NCBI GenBank assembly: GCA_034433795.1
Contig: DAOUAE010000099.1
Coordinates: forward strand, 22,014 to 86,013
DNA: 64,000 bases
Reading direction: 5' to 3'
Source of the DNA: DAOUAE01 sp034433795
GTDB taxonomy: Bacteria; Chloroflexota; UBA6077; FW602-bin22; DAOUAE01
Shown: one piece after another, positions 8,436 to 16,492 of the stretch
Position numbering within the stretch: position 1 is the stretch's first letter
How the letters are laid out: every line of letters starts with the position of its first letter
Program-made: the position numbers and the translations under genes
The notes under the pieces: model-generated
The model's input: the letters and a program-made list of their open reading frames with translations, nothing else
What the model was told of the DNA's origin: nothing
Databases searched by the model: none

Positions 8436-9332
8436 ATGAGCACCCGACCGCAGGAGATCGTTCAGCGTCGCCTCCAGCCCCGAGCCCGCTGGATCACCCT
8501 GGCCCTCCGCTGGGGCGGGGAGCTGCTGGCCCAGGCGGTGATCGCCGTCTTCGGGTTTGTCCTGGCCCTGCCTTTCCTCTGGATGCTCTCAACCTCTCTC
8601 AAGCCCGAGGGCCGCGAGTTCGTCTATCCACCCGAGTGGCTGCCCAATCCCGTGCGCTGGGATAACTACCTCACCGCCCTGACCGCCCTGCCTTTCGGCC
8701 TCTACTTCTTCAACACCCTCGTTATCACCCTTTCGGCTCTGGCCGGGACGCTGCTGACCGCCTCGCTGGCCGCCTTCGCCTTCGCCCGGCTGCGCTTCCC
8801 CGGACGAGAGTTCCTCTTTCTGCTGGTGATCTCCACACTCATGCTCCCAGGCATCGTGACGCTCATCCCGCGCTTCATCCTCTTCCGCCACCTGGGGTGG
8901 ATCGACACCTTTCTGCCGCTGATCGTCCCCTGGTGGTTCGGCGGCGGCGCCTTCAACATCTTCCTCATTCGGCAGTTCTTTATGACGCTGCCCTTCGATC
9001 TCGACGACGCCGCCCGCATCGACGGAGCCAGCAACTTTCAGATCTACTGGCGGGTTCTCCTGCCCCTGGCCAAACCCGCTCTGGCTACGGTCGCCGTCCT
9101 GGGCTTCCTGCACCACTGGAACGACTTCCTTGAGCCGCTCATCTACCTCCAGTCACCCAACAACCGTACCGTAGCCCTGGGGCTGCGGGGTTTCCAGGAC
9201 CTGTACCACACACAGTGGACCCTGATGATGGCTGCGGCCGCCACGGCCATCTTCCCGGTTCTGGTCCTCTTTTTCGTCGCCCAGCGTTACTTCGTCCGGG
9301 GGATCCATCTCACTGGCCTGGCGGGCCGCTAG
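8436..9332 (+). CDS. ABC sugar transporter permease, UgpE/MalG-type (cassette 1)
   Basis: Second permease, 298 residues, six predicted membrane segments, with the EAA-loop equivalent DDAARIDGASNFQIYWRVLLP. It begins two bases after the stop of the first permease. The last 23 bases overlap the end of the convergent CorC-type gene. The closest relative in the window is the permease at 42487, which shares the GLAGR C-terminus and the layout around RFPGR(E/N)FLF. Confidence 0.93.
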   Translation: MSTRPQEIVQRRLQPRARWITLALRWGGELLAQAVIAVFGFVLALPFLWMLSTSLKPEGREFVYPPEWLPNPVRWDNYLTALTALPFGLYFFNTLVITLSALAGTLLTASLAAFAFARLRFPGREFLFLLVISTLMLPGIVTLIPRFILFRHLGWIDTFLPLIVPWWFGGGAFNIFLIRQFFMTLPFDLDDAARIDGASNFQIYWRVLLPLAKPALATVAVLGFLHHWNDFLEPLIYLQSPNNRTVALGLRGFQDLYHTQWTLMMAAAATAIFPVLVLFFVAQRYFVRGIHLTGLAGR

Positions 9333-10677
9333 CGGCCGCCCGCGCCGTGGCCGGCCAGAAGCGTAGCCGGTCGGCCCGCCGCCCCCGCACGGAGACGACT
9401 TCCAGCCGGTGACCATCCAGCGTCATCACATCGCCCACCTGCGGCAGACGCCGCAGCCGGGTCAGGATCAGCCGGCTGAGCGTCATCTGCTTCGGCGCCG
9501 GGAGGTGAACGTTGAGGGCGTCGACCACATCGTCGACGGTGGCCAGCGCATCGACCAGAGCGCTCCCATCGGGCAGAACCTCGATGAGCGCCTGGGGCGG
9601 CTCAAACTCGTCCCAGACCTCGCCCACCAGCTCCTCAATAAGGTCCTCCAGCGTCACCAGACCGGCCGTCCCGCCAAATTCGTCGGCCACTATGGCGATC
9701 TGGGTCCGCTGACGCTTCATGGCCGACAGCACCGCGTCCAGATGGGCGCTCTCCGGCACCACGAGCGGCGGCCGGGCGATGGCGCTGACCGGCCGGTCAG
9801 GCGCCCCCTCGACGACCACGACCCGGCAGAGATCGCGCAGATGGGCGATCCCCACAATCCGGTCAAGGTCGCCCTCGTAGACCGGTAGACGGGTGTGACC
9901 GCTCTCGACACAGACCCTGATCGCCCCGACGGCCGTGGTCGCCGCCGGCACCGCCACGATGTCGACCCGTGGGGTCATCACATGACGGACCTGGAGATCG
10001 GCGAACTCCAACCCCTCGGAGACGATCGCCTCCTCGGCCGGCTCCAGAACCCCCGCCTCCTCGACCGTGGCGACCAGCATCTTGAGCTCCTCAACCGACA
10101 TGACCAGTTCGCGGCCAGGGGCGACGGTCAACCCCAGGAGCCGCAACGTGGCGTTGCCGATCCCGTTGAGCAGAAGAATGAACGGATAGAAGAGGGTGAG
10201 AACGAGACGGGTCGGGTAGACGGCGATCATGGCCGCCAGCTCGGTGCGCTGGAGAGCCAGGCTTTTGGGGGTGAGTTCGCCGAAGACGATGTGCAGAGCG
10301 GTGATGACCAGGAAGGCCAGGGTCAGCGCCAGCGAGTGGGCCCCGACGCTCGCCCAGGGAGCGGGCAGGCCGGCGAGGAGCGATTCGAATAATCGGGCCA
10401 GGGCTGGTTCGCCCACCCAGCCCAGGGCCAGCGAGGCCATGGTGATGCCGAGCTGGGTGGCTGCCAGATAGGCGTCCAGCTGCGCCTGGGCGTGAGCCAG
10501 CGCCCCGGCCAGCGGGTGCCCCCGAGCCCGCAGCATCTCCACCCAACTGCGCCGGGCCGCGACCAGGGCGAACTCGGCCATGACAAACAGGCCGTTGAGG
10601 GCGACCAGCCCCAGGATAACCGCCAGACTGAACTCCGGGGGAAGAGTGACGGTCGGCAGCGGGACAGGCTCGCTCAT
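9310..10677 (-). CDS. CNNM/CBS/CorC-HlyC domain membrane protein
   Basis: A 455-residue protein of the hemolysin C/CorC (UPF0053) family, implicated in Mg2+/Co2+ efflux or membrane ion homeostasis. The N-terminal CNNM domain has membrane segments starting SLAVILGLVALNGLFVMAEF. It is followed by a CBS pair (VRHVMTPRVDIVAVP..., ARPPLVVPESAHLDAVLSAM) and a C-terminal CorC_HlyC domain (VVDALNVHLP...GRRADRLRFW). Start ATG 10677 has GGAGCG upstream. It ends convergently inside the last codons of the ABC permease. The exact transported ion is not established for the family. Confidence 0.9.
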   Translation of the reverse strand: MSEPVPLPTVTLPPEFSLAVILGLVALNGLFVMAEFALVAARRSWVEMLRARGHPLAGALAHAQAQLDAYLAATQLGITMASLALGWVGEPALARLFESLLAGLPAPWASVGAHSLALTLAFLVITALHIVFGELTPKSLALQRTELAAMIAVYPTRLVLTLFYPFILLLNGIGNATLRLLGLTVAPGRELVMSVEELKMLVATVEEAGVLEPAEEAIVSEGLEFADLQVRHVMTPRVDIVAVPAATTAVGAIRVCVESGHTRLPVYEGDLDRIVGIAHLRDLCRVVVVEGAPDRPVSAIARPPLVVPESAHLDAVLSAMKRQRTQIAIVADEFGGTAGLVTLEDLIEELVGEVWDEFEPPQALIEVLPDGSALVDALATVDDVVDALNVHLPAPKQMTLSRLILTRLRRLPQVGDVMTLDGHRLEVVSVRGRRADRLRFWPATARAAASGPPGQ

Positions 10678-10839
10678 CGGCGCTCCGGATCAGACAGGGG
10701 CGACCGTCCCACCCGCACCGGCGGGGGCCGCTGCCACCACGGCCACACCGACCGGTCAGGGACCACCGCCCTGCCCACATTCAATCACCGGGCGCCAACT
10801 CTCGCAAGCGCCGGACCAGGAGGGATCCGACCGGCCGCC

Positions 10840-11040
10840 TCACCCCACCGCCCGGGCGTGGTGATGGGCCAGCGCCCGGGCCAGCCGGTGACGAAAACGG
10901 CGCGCCAGCCGCTGATGATACCGGAGCGCCGGGGAATCGCTGCCCGCCTCCAGATGGGCGATCAACCGGTCGAGCGCCTGGATCATCATGACCAGTTCGG
11001 CCGGACTGTAGGCCTTCGGTCGGCGTCTGGTCCCGAACAC
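10840..11040 (-). CDS. Small basic hypothetical protein
   Basis: A 66-residue protein starting at GTG 11040 with GGAGGGG four to five bases upstream. The centre is helical (SPAELVMMIQALDRLIAHLEAG) and the C-terminus is Arg/His-rich (RRFRHRLARALAHHHA). No known domain is recognised. It stands alone, 162 bases upstream of the CorC-type gene in the same direction; those 162 bases show no gene. A nucleic-acid contact is conceivable from the charge but is speculation. Confidence 0.5.
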   Translation of the reverse strand: MFGTRRRPKAYSPAELVMMIQALDRLIAHLEAGSDSPALRYHQRLARRFRHRLARALAHHHARAVG

Positions 11041-11236
11041 TGTGCCCCTCCGGTTCAAAAATCCCCTCCCCAGACCATCGGCCAGCGGGGACGCCAGGGA
11101 GTGTAGCCGGCGGCGCCCCCGCCGGCAAGGGGCCGGCGGCCGACCGAACGGCCACGGCAAAAACTTTTACGCCTTCTTAACACCCCGGGCCGGCACGGAG
11201 ATTGCCATCCTGACCATCGAGCGGGAGAACGGGAGC

Positions 11237-11773
11237 ATGGCGCGCGCTCTCCTGGTGCTGCCTCCACGCGACTTCGCCGACCGCCAGTACGTCCTGGTCC
11301 GCGAGCGGCTGACCGCTGCGGGCGTAGCGGTCGACACCGCCACCCTCGACGGCCCGGCCCGGAGCCTGGCCGGCCAGCAGGTGGCACCATCGGTCGCACT
11401 GGAAGAGGTCCGGGCCAGCGCCTACAGCGCGGTGGTTTTCATCGGCGGCCGGGGCGTCCACCGGGTCAGCACCGAGCCCCGCCTCCAGCGGCTGGCCCAG
11501 ATGGCCGCCGAGTCGGGAGCGGTCGTCGGGGCCCTGGGGGCGGCCACCCTCCTCCTGGCCCGGGCCGGCGTCCTGCGGGGACGCCTGGCCACCGGTCCGA
11601 CCAGCCTGGCCGGCGCCCTGCGAGCCGCCGGCGCCACCTACGACGCGGCCGAGGTCGTCTGGGACGCCCCGATCCTCACCGCCCGGCGCTGGGAGGGCAT
11701 CGCCACCTTCGCCCAGCGGCTGGTCGAGGAGGTCCAGACGCGCACGCCACGGCGTCCGCCGGCCGGGCTCTAG
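11237..11773 (+). CDS. DJ-1/PfpI-family protein lacking the catalytic cysteine
   Basis: A 178-residue protein with the flavodoxin-like fold of DJ-1/PfpI glutamine-amidotransferase-like proteins. It starts ARALLVLPPRDFADRQY and has SAVVFIGGRGVH in the position of the usual GG(R/H)G strand. The nucleophile elbow, normally A-I-C-H-G, reads GALGAATLLLARAGVLRG, so Cys and His are replaced by Gly and Ala. The usual protease, chaperone or deglycase chemistry is therefore unlikely. ATG 11237 follows GGGAG. The 196-base gap upstream contains a GC hairpin at 11106-11126. Convergent with the small gene at 11778. Confidence 0.7.
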   Translation: MARALLVLPPRDFADRQYVLVRERLTAAGVAVDTATLDGPARSLAGQQVAPSVALEEVRASAYSAVVFIGGRGVHRVSTEPRLQRLAQMAAESGAVVGALGAATLLLARAGVLRGRLATGPTSLAGALRAAGATYDAAEVVWDAPILTARRWEGIATFAQRLVEEVQTRTPRRPPAGL

Positions 11774-11777
11774 AAGC

Positions 11778-12029
11778 TCAACCGGTGCGGTGAAAGAGAC
11801 GATGCAGCCGGCGCCAGCACCCCCCGACCGCTCCGTGGCGGGTGGCCTGCACCACCGGGTTCCAGGTGCGATGAAGAGACCAGGCACCGGAGGTCAGGCG
11901 CCCCTGATGAAGCGCCTCACGCGCCTGCCGGCGCCGCTGGCGCAGCTGACGCCGCGCCTCTTCCAGGGCCGGGGTCGCCCCCTGGCGGGCGAGCGCCCGA
12001 ACCAGCCGTCGCAGGGTCTTGATCTGCAT
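11778..12029 (-). CDS. Small basic hypothetical protein
   Basis: An 83-residue Arg-rich protein (RRQLRQRRRQAREALHQGR) starting at ATG 12029 with GGAGG seven bases upstream, which is the main reason to accept it. The C-terminus contains HRTWNPVVQATRHG and CWRRLHRLFHRTG. No family is recognised. It ends four bases from the DJ-1-like gene, convergently. The charge suggests nucleic-acid or ribosome binding, but this is not shown. Confidence 0.45.
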   Translation of the reverse strand: MQIKTLRRLVRALARQGATPALEEARRQLRQRRRQAREALHQGRLTSGAWSLHRTWNPVVQATRHGAVGGCWRRLHRLFHRTG

Positions 12030-12120
12030 CGTCAGGCCTCCGCCTGGGGCTCATGACCCGGTGGCCGCAAGACGCGGGCCAGGGTAAACTTAAGACCACG
12101 GCGCTGTGGAGGGAGAGATC

Positions 12121-12339
12121 ATGGTTGAAGAAGATGCCCTGGGACCGCGAGAGGAGGCGCTGGGCGACCTCTATACCCCCTGCGTCCGCTGCGGTCGGCT
12201 GTTCCTGCGACGCTACGCTCGCCTGGTTCCGCCCGAAGCCCTCGGGGGCCCCGAGGACGAGATCCGCTCCGAGCAGGCCGAGGTCTGCGAGGAGTGCTGG
12301 CGGCTGCTGACTGTCGGCGAGGAGAACCCACCCCGCTGA
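12121..12339 (+). CDS. Small CxxC...CxxC protein (zinc ribbon-like)
   Basis: A 72-residue acidic protein with two Cys pairs, CVRC (residues 21-24) and CEEC near residue 59, spaced as in a treble-clef or zinc-ribbon fold that would bind one zinc. GGAGGGAG lies directly before ATG 12121; an in-frame GTG at 12106 is less well supported. It is followed 13 bases later by a second zinc-ribbon mini-gene, so the two form an operon. Function unknown; such proteins often work as adaptors or nucleic-acid contacts. Confidence 0.6.
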   Translation: MVEEDALGPREEALGDLYTPCVRCGRLFLRRYARLVPPEALGGPEDEIRSEQAEVCEECWRLLTVGEENPPR

Positions 12340-12352
12340 CCGGAGGAGGACG

Positions 12353-12478
12353 ATGACGGAGGACCGGTTCTTCTGCCCTCAGTGCGGTTTTACCAGCTCC
12401 GCCGTCCACTGGTGTCCCTACTGCCAGCGGCCGCTCCTGCCGCGCTGGCCGCGGACGGCTGTTGGCCGCCGGAAGTAA
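12353..12478 (+). CDS. 41-residue double-CxxC zinc-ribbon protein
   Basis: A very short gene of 41 codons plus TAA, preceded by an excellent Shine-Dalgarno (GGAGGAGGA, 12342-12350). The protein has CPQC (residues 8-11) and CPYC (residues 21-24), a complete four-Cys rubredoxin/ribbon knuckle pair, then a basic Pro/Arg tail (LLPRWPRTAVGRRK). It lies 13 bases after the other small Cys-pair gene and converges with the gene at 12484. It is probably overlooked by length cutoffs. No function is assigned. Confidence 0.6.
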   Translation: MTEDRFFCPQCGFTSSAVHWCPYCQRPLLPRWPRTAVGRRK

Positions 12479-12483
12479 CGGGC

Positions 12484-13098
12484 TCAGGGCCAGAGCGGGT
12501 CCCGCAGAAAGGCCAGGTGCACGACCGCCCCGTCCTCCGCCTGGACGAGCGCGGTGTAGGTGGTGGCCAGAGCCCCCAGGCCCAGCCCCTCGAGCAGACC
12601 GACCAGCCGGTCGGCCGCAGCGAGATCGGGCCGGTCGACCGACGCCGGGTCTGCCGTCGGGACCAGGGCCGTCAGCGCCCCCACGGGCAGCGGCCCCGGC
12701 TGGTCGCTGGCGAAGGCCACCACCTCCTGCCCGGCTCGAAACAGGCTGCCGCCGAAGACCTCGCCGGCCTCCAGCCACAGGTGCAGAACCGGGCGCCCGA
12801 GGCGGGCCGAGAGCAGCCCGGCCACTGTTCCATCGTCGCAGGCCGAGGGGAAAACGCCCACCCAGTCCGGACCGGGAAGGAGAGCAAAGCGCATCTCGTC
12901 GCCGTCCAGCAGCGGCACCTGGTCGTCGGCCACCAGCACCAGGTCCGGCGCCACCGGCTGGAACCCGGCCTCGCGGGCCAGAACCTGCAGAGCGTCGACG
13001 ACGGCGGTCACCGTCGCCCCAAACACCACCAGCATCTCGGTCGTGAAGAGCGGCGGACGCATCGCGGTCCCGTCCAGCCTGCACGGGGCGACGCTCAT
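12484..13098 (-). CDS. Hypothetical protein
   Basis: A 204-residue protein with no recognised family. The N-terminal third is hydrophobic and strand-like (EMLVVFGATVTAVVDAL, APDLVLVADDQVPLLDGDEM). The frame is open upstream to 13152, but ATG 13098, with AGAGG just before it and seven bases from the upstream HAD gene's stop, is the sensible start. It is the last of three genes (HEAT-repeat, HAD phosphatase, this one) with gaps of 15 and 7 bases, so it is probably cotranscribed. Nothing in the sequence reveals a catalytic motif. Confidence 0.6.
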   Translation of the reverse strand: MSVAPCRLDGTAMRPPLFTTEMLVVFGATVTAVVDALQVLAREAGFQPVAPDLVLVADDQVPLLDGDEMRFALLPGPDWVGVFPSACDDGTVAGLLSARLGRPVLHLWLEAGEVFGGSLFRAGQEVVAFASDQPGPLPVGALTALVPTADPASVDRPDLAAADRLVGLLEGLGLGALATTYTALVQAEDGAVVHLAFLRDPLWP

Positions 13099-13105
13099 CG
13101 CCTCT

Positions 13106-13939
13106 TTAAAGCCGGCCGGCGAAGAGGCGATAAATGGCGAGCGCGACCCCATCCTCAGCGTTCGAGGCGGTCACCCAATCGGCCACCGCCTGGACCTCCG
13201 GCGGCGCATTCCCCATGGCCACCGCCAGGCCAGCGTACTCCAGCATCTCCAGGTCGTTGACATTGTCGCCGATGGCCACCACCTCCGAACGGTCGATGCC
13301 GTAGACCGCACAGAGGTCCGCCAGCGCCGCCCCCTTCGAGCAGGACCGCTCCAGCAGCTCCAGGAAGCGCCCCTCGGGAGTGAGAGTCGTCCGCGAGACG
13401 ATCGTCCGCCAGCGGTCCTGGCCCAGAGCCGCTACCAGGCGGGCGATCTGCTCGGCTGTGTCGAGGACCCCGACCTCGACCGGATCACCGGGCAACAGCC
13501 AGCGGCTGTCCGGCCAGCGCACCAGCCCTGCAAGCCCCCGCACCGCGAGGTAGCGGGCGGTGAGGGGACTGTCCCGGTCGCTGGGGCCGGTGAAGATGCG
13601 GTCCTCGCCGGGCACGCCCTCGTAAACGAGGGGCTGGCAGCCCTGAGTCCAGATGATCTCCACCGCCTCCCGGGCCAGGGCCCGGGGCAGCGGACGACGG
13701 GCCAGGAGACGCGGCCCGGGCACCTCCAGGACCACCGCGCCGTTGTTGAGGATCAGCGCTCCGGCGAAGTCGAGGTCGGCCAGCAGGGGCTGCAGACTGC
13801 GCAGACGGCGGCCGGTCGCCAGCACCACCGTCACCCCGGCCGCCCGGACCCGGGCCAGCGCCGCCCGGACCGCCGGGCGCAGCTGGCCCGTGGGATCGAG
13901 CAGCGTGCCGTCGACATCGAGCGCCAGGAGACGGTGCAC
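13106..13939 (-). CDS. HAD-superfamily Cof-type phosphatase
   Basis: A 277-residue haloacid-dehalogenase-family hydrolase of the Cof/IIB class, which dephosphorylates sugar phosphates, nucleotides or flavin phosphates in the cytosol. Motif I is LDVDGTLLD (nucleophile Asp8, acid Asp10), motif II is VVLATGR, motif III the Lys region near SKGAALADL, and motif IV is GDNVNDLEML. The large cap between motifs II and III is typical of type IIB. Start is GTG 13939. It lies 15 bases after the HEAT-repeat gene. Substrate cannot be predicted. Confidence 0.88.
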   Translation of the reverse strand: MHRLLALDVDGTLLDPTGQLRPAVRAALARVRAAGVTVVLATGRRLRSLQPLLADLDFAGALILNNGAVVLEVPGPRLLARRPLPRALAREAVEIIWTQGCQPLVYEGVPGEDRIFTGPSDRDSPLTARYLAVRGLAGLVRWPDSRWLLPGDPVEVGVLDTAEQIARLVAALGQDRWRTIVSRTTLTPEGRFLELLERSCSKGAALADLCAVYGIDRSEVVAIGDNVNDLEMLEYAGLAVAMGNAPPEVQAVADWVTASNAEDGVALAIYRLFAGRL

Positions 13940-13954
13940 GGCTCCCTCGCGGTC

Positions 13955-14893
13955 TCAGTTGGGCTCCGGGTCGTAGAAGTGGAAGGCCAGTGGATCGGCC
14001 CAGCCGTCGAGCTCCTCCAACGCCTCGGCAGCCGCCTCGCGGACCTCCGGATCGGGCGCCTGGCGCAGCTCCAAAAGGGTCTGCCGGGCCAGCCGTCCGC
14101 CGATCTGGCCGAGGGCAGCGATGGCCGCCAGCTGCACCTCCCGGTCGGCATCGCCACGGGCCACCGGCACCAGGTGCGGCACCGCCCGGCGTTCGCTCAA
14201 CTCCCCGCAGGCCCGGGCGGCCTCGAAGCGGAGCTCGGGCAGCGGGCTCTGCAGTTCGCGGAGGAGGACCTCCAGCCAGCGCGGGTCGCAGTTCCGGCCC
14301 ATGGCGAAGAGAGCGCTGGCCCGCATCCGCACGTCGCTGTCGCGGTAGGCGCTCTCGATGATCGCCGTCACCTCGGGACGGCTCAGATAGGCGATGGCCT
14401 CGACCGCCCGCCGACGTACCACCAGCGGCTCGGCCGGGTCCCGAATGACCGCCAGCAGCCCCTCCCGGACCAGGTCGGCGGTGCGCCGGTCCAGGCGGTC
14501 GAACTCGATGAGGTACACGAAGCGCCCCAGGCCGCTGGCCGCCGCCGCCCGGACCTCCGGATCGGGGTCGTCTTTGAGCAGGCGCAGCAGCGCCAGGGCC
14601 GTGGTCCGGCTCTCATCCTCGCACAGGCCCTCGACCGCCGCCAGCCGAACGGCCGCGTCCGGATCGGCCAGCGCCAGGTGAAAGACGGCCGTGTAGTCGA
14701 GATCGATATTGTCCTCGGCCAGGTCGACCAGCCAGCGCACCACCGTCCGCCGGCGCTCGACCGGAATCTGCTGCCAGCGTTCCCGGACCAGCTCGAGATC
14801 CGGGCCCAGCAGACCGGAGAGCTTCACCAACTGGCTGGGGTCAATCGGCCAGGCCGGATCGGCCAGCCTGGTGAGAAGCCGCTGGAGTGTCAT
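13955..14893 (-). CDS. HEAT-repeat protein
   Basis: A 312-residue all-helical protein built of HEAT repeats. From about residue 75 on, units of some 30 residues recur with the D-P-(D/E)-x-x-V-R-x-A-A core: DPDAAVRLAAVEGL, DPDPEVRAAAASGLG, DADREVQLAAIAALG, DPEVREAAAEALEEL. Such proteins are scaffolds for protein-protein contact. ATG 14893 has AAGGA upstream and an extended -10 promoter 30 bases away. It heads an operon with a HAD phosphatase and an unknown gene. No partner can be named. Confidence 0.85.
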   Translation of the reverse strand: MTLQRLLTRLADPAWPIDPSQLVKLSGLLGPDLELVRERWQQIPVERRRTVVRWLVDLAEDNIDLDYTAVFHLALADPDAAVRLAAVEGLCEDESRTTALALLRLLKDDPDPEVRAAAASGLGRFVYLIEFDRLDRRTADLVREGLLAVIRDPAEPLVVRRRAVEAIAYLSRPEVTAIIESAYRDSDVRMRASALFAMGRNCDPRWLEVLLRELQSPLPELRFEAARACGELSERRAVPHLVPVARGDADREVQLAAIAALGQIGGRLARQTLLELRQAPDPEVREAAAEALEELDGWADPLAFHFYDPEPN

Positions 14894-14922
14894 CGGCGTC
14901 CTTTTCGCCTCTGCTGTCGGAA

Positions 14923-14931
14923 ATTATATCA
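14923..14931 (-). promoter_or_regulatory. Extended -10 promoter of HEAT-HAD operon
   Basis: Minus strand reads TG-A-TATAAT, an extended -10, with no good -35. The start would be near 14916, giving a leader of about 23 bases. The element touches the yraN stop codon. Confidence 0.5.
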
Positions 14932-15312
14932 AACGGAGAACCCATGGCCCTCGACGGCGTTCCGGAGAAGCGTGCAGCGCCGGACGCTTCCATCGGACCC
15001 CACCTCGATGGCCACGAGATCGATCCGACAGGCCAGCGGCGGCTCCGGCAGCCCGGCCAGGTACTCCTCGGCCAGCGCCCGGAGGCGCTGGCGCTTGCGC
15101 GCCGTCAGCGACTCCTCCGGGGTTCCATAGCGGGGGCTCCGCCGGGTCCGCACCTCGATCAGGCAGAGGACCTCCCCCTCCCGGGCCACGATGTCGATCT
15201 CGCCCTGTGCAAGGCGGACGTTGCGCCCGGCGATCAAATAGCCCTGGCGGCGCAGGAAGTCGACCGCGTACTCTTCGCCCTGCCGCCCCAGGTGCCGACG
15301 GCGGTCAGCCAT
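14929..15312 (-). CDS. yraN: UPF0102 (YraN) endonuclease-like protein
   Basis: A 127-residue member of the YraN/UPF0102 family, a restriction-endonuclease-like fold of unknown cellular role. Family features are GRQGEEYAVDFLRRQGY near the N-terminus, GEIDIVAREGEVLCLIEVRTRRS in the centre with the PD-(D/E)xK-like E-ID...EVR residues, and RKRQRLRALAEEYL. Start ATG 15312 overlaps the last codons of rnhB by eight bases. The rplS-rnhB-yraN order is a common bacterial arrangement and supports the call. Confidence 0.92.
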   Translation of the reverse strand: MADRRRHLGRQGEEYAVDFLRRQGYLIAGRNVRLAQGEIDIVAREGEVLCLIEVRTRRSPRYGTPEESLTARKRQRLRALAEEYLAGLPEPPLACRIDLVAIEVGSDGSVRRCTLLRNAVEGHGFSV

Positions 15313-15973
15313 CGCCGGCCCGCCGGACCGCCCCCGTGCCCGGCGCCAGCAGGGCCCGGACCGGGGCGAACGAGCGCCGGTGGACCGGCGAGGGGCCCAG
15401 GCGGGCCAGCGCCGCCCGGTGCTCCGGCGTTCCATAACCCTTGTGGATGGCGAAGCCGTAGCCGGGGTAGAGGGCGTCGAGAAGGCTGCACAGCCGGTCG
15501 CGAACGACCTTGGCCACGATCGAGGCCGCAGCGATGGTGAAGCAGCGCGCGTCGCCGTCCACGACCCCTTCCTGGGGGCAGGGACAGTCCGGGAGGGTGA
15601 AGTAGTCGACCAGGAGGTAGTCCGGGGGCACCGGGAGAGCCCGCAGCGCCCGGACCATGGCCCAGCGACTGGCCACCCCCAGGCCCCAACAGTCGATCTC
15701 GGCCGCCGTGGCCTGGCCCAGACCCACCGCCACCACCCGGGCCAGGATCTCCTCGGCCAGAGCCAGTCGCTGGTCTGGAGCCAGCAGCTTGGAGTCAGCG
15801 ACCCCGGGGAGCGGATCGGGGGCAGCCAGGAGATCGGTGGGAAAGAGGACCGCCGCCGCCACCACCGGGCCAGCCAGGCACCCGCGCCCGACCTCGTCCA
15901 GACCGACGATGCGCCGGTAGCCCTGCGCCAGCAGCGCGCGCTCGCGGTCGGTGGTCGCACTGGCGCGGGACAT
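15305..15973 (-). CDS. rnhB: Ribonuclease HII
   Basis: Cleaves the RNA strand of RNA-DNA hybrids and removes ribonucleotides misincorporated in DNA. 222 residues with the signature GLDEVGRGCLAGPVVAAAV (Asp26, Glu27), ADSKLL and the later acidic LLVDYFTLP region. It follows rplS by 21 bases and overlaps yraN by eight, so the three are cotranscribed. Confidence 0.95.
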   Translation of the reverse strand: MSRASATTDRERALLAQGYRRIVGLDEVGRGCLAGPVVAAAVLFPTDLLAAPDPLPGVADSKLLAPDQRLALAEEILARVVAVGLGQATAAEIDCWGLGVASRWAMVRALRALPVPPDYLLVDYFTLPDCPCPQEGVVDGDARCFTIAAASIVAKVVRDRLCSLLDALYPGYGFAIHKGYGTPEHRAALARLGPSPVHRRSFAPVRALLAPGTGAVRRAGDG

Positions 15974-15994
15974 GCCACCCGATCCGGCCCGGAC

Positions 15995-16405
15995 TCAACC
16001 GGCTGTCTCGGCGGAGGTCGTCTCCCCAGCGGCTGTCCCCGCGGTCGTCACCGCCGCCCGCGGCCGGCGCTCCTTGATGCGGGCGGCCTTCCCACGCAGC
16101 TTCCGCAGATAGTACAGCCGGGCCCGCCGGACCACCCCCCGCCGGACGACCTCGATCTTCTCGATGCGCGGCGAATGGAGGAAGAATGTTCGCTCGACAC
16201 CGACGCCGTAGCTGACCCGGCGCACGGTGAAGGTCGCGCTGGTCCCGCTGCCGCGCCGGCGGATGACCACGCCCTCAAAGGGCTGGACCCGCTCGCGACC
16301 AGCCTCCACCACCCGCACGTGCACCCGCACGGTGTCGCCCGGCTCGAAGTCAGGGATGTCGCTCCGCAACTGCCCTTGCTCGACGGCCCGAATCAGGTCC
16401 ATCAT
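15995..16405 (-). CDS. rplS: 50S ribosomal protein L19
   Basis: Large-subunit protein at the 30S-50S interface. 136 residues; the core is unmistakable (FEPGDTVRVHVRVVEAGRER, QPFEGVVIRRRG, VSYGVGVERTFFLHSP, RGVVRRARLYYLRKLRGKAARIKE). The C-terminus carries an extra Ala/Thr-rich tail of about 25 residues. It is separated from rpsP-khpA-rimM, which lie some 45 kb away in this window, unlike the classic rpsP-rimM-trmD-rplS operon. Confidence 0.97.
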   Translation of the reverse strand: MMDLIRAVEQGQLRSDIPDFEPGDTVRVHVRVVEAGRERVQPFEGVVIRRRGSGTSATFTVRRVSYGVGVERTFFLHSPRIEKIEVVRRGVVRRARLYYLRKLRGKAARIKERRPRAAVTTAGTAAGETTSAETAG

Positions 16406-16453
16406 GGGTGTGCCCTCGTCCTCTCACACAACGGTCCGCGAAAAAGCCGCTAG

Positions 16454-16483
16454 ATTGTACCATACCCCCGGAGCCCCGCGCAA
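16454..16483 (-). promoter_or_regulatory. Promoter of rplS-rnhB-yraN
   Basis: Minus strand: TTGCGC (16478-16483), 18 bases, TACAAT (16454-16459). Start near 16447, leader of about 42 bases. Confidence 0.65.
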
Positions 16484-16492
16484 ACGCCACGC

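Noticed and set aside
12560..15130. 856-codon open frame on the plus strand
   Set aside because: Lies antisense to the HAD and HEAT-repeat genes; no domain, and the minus-strand genes are clear.
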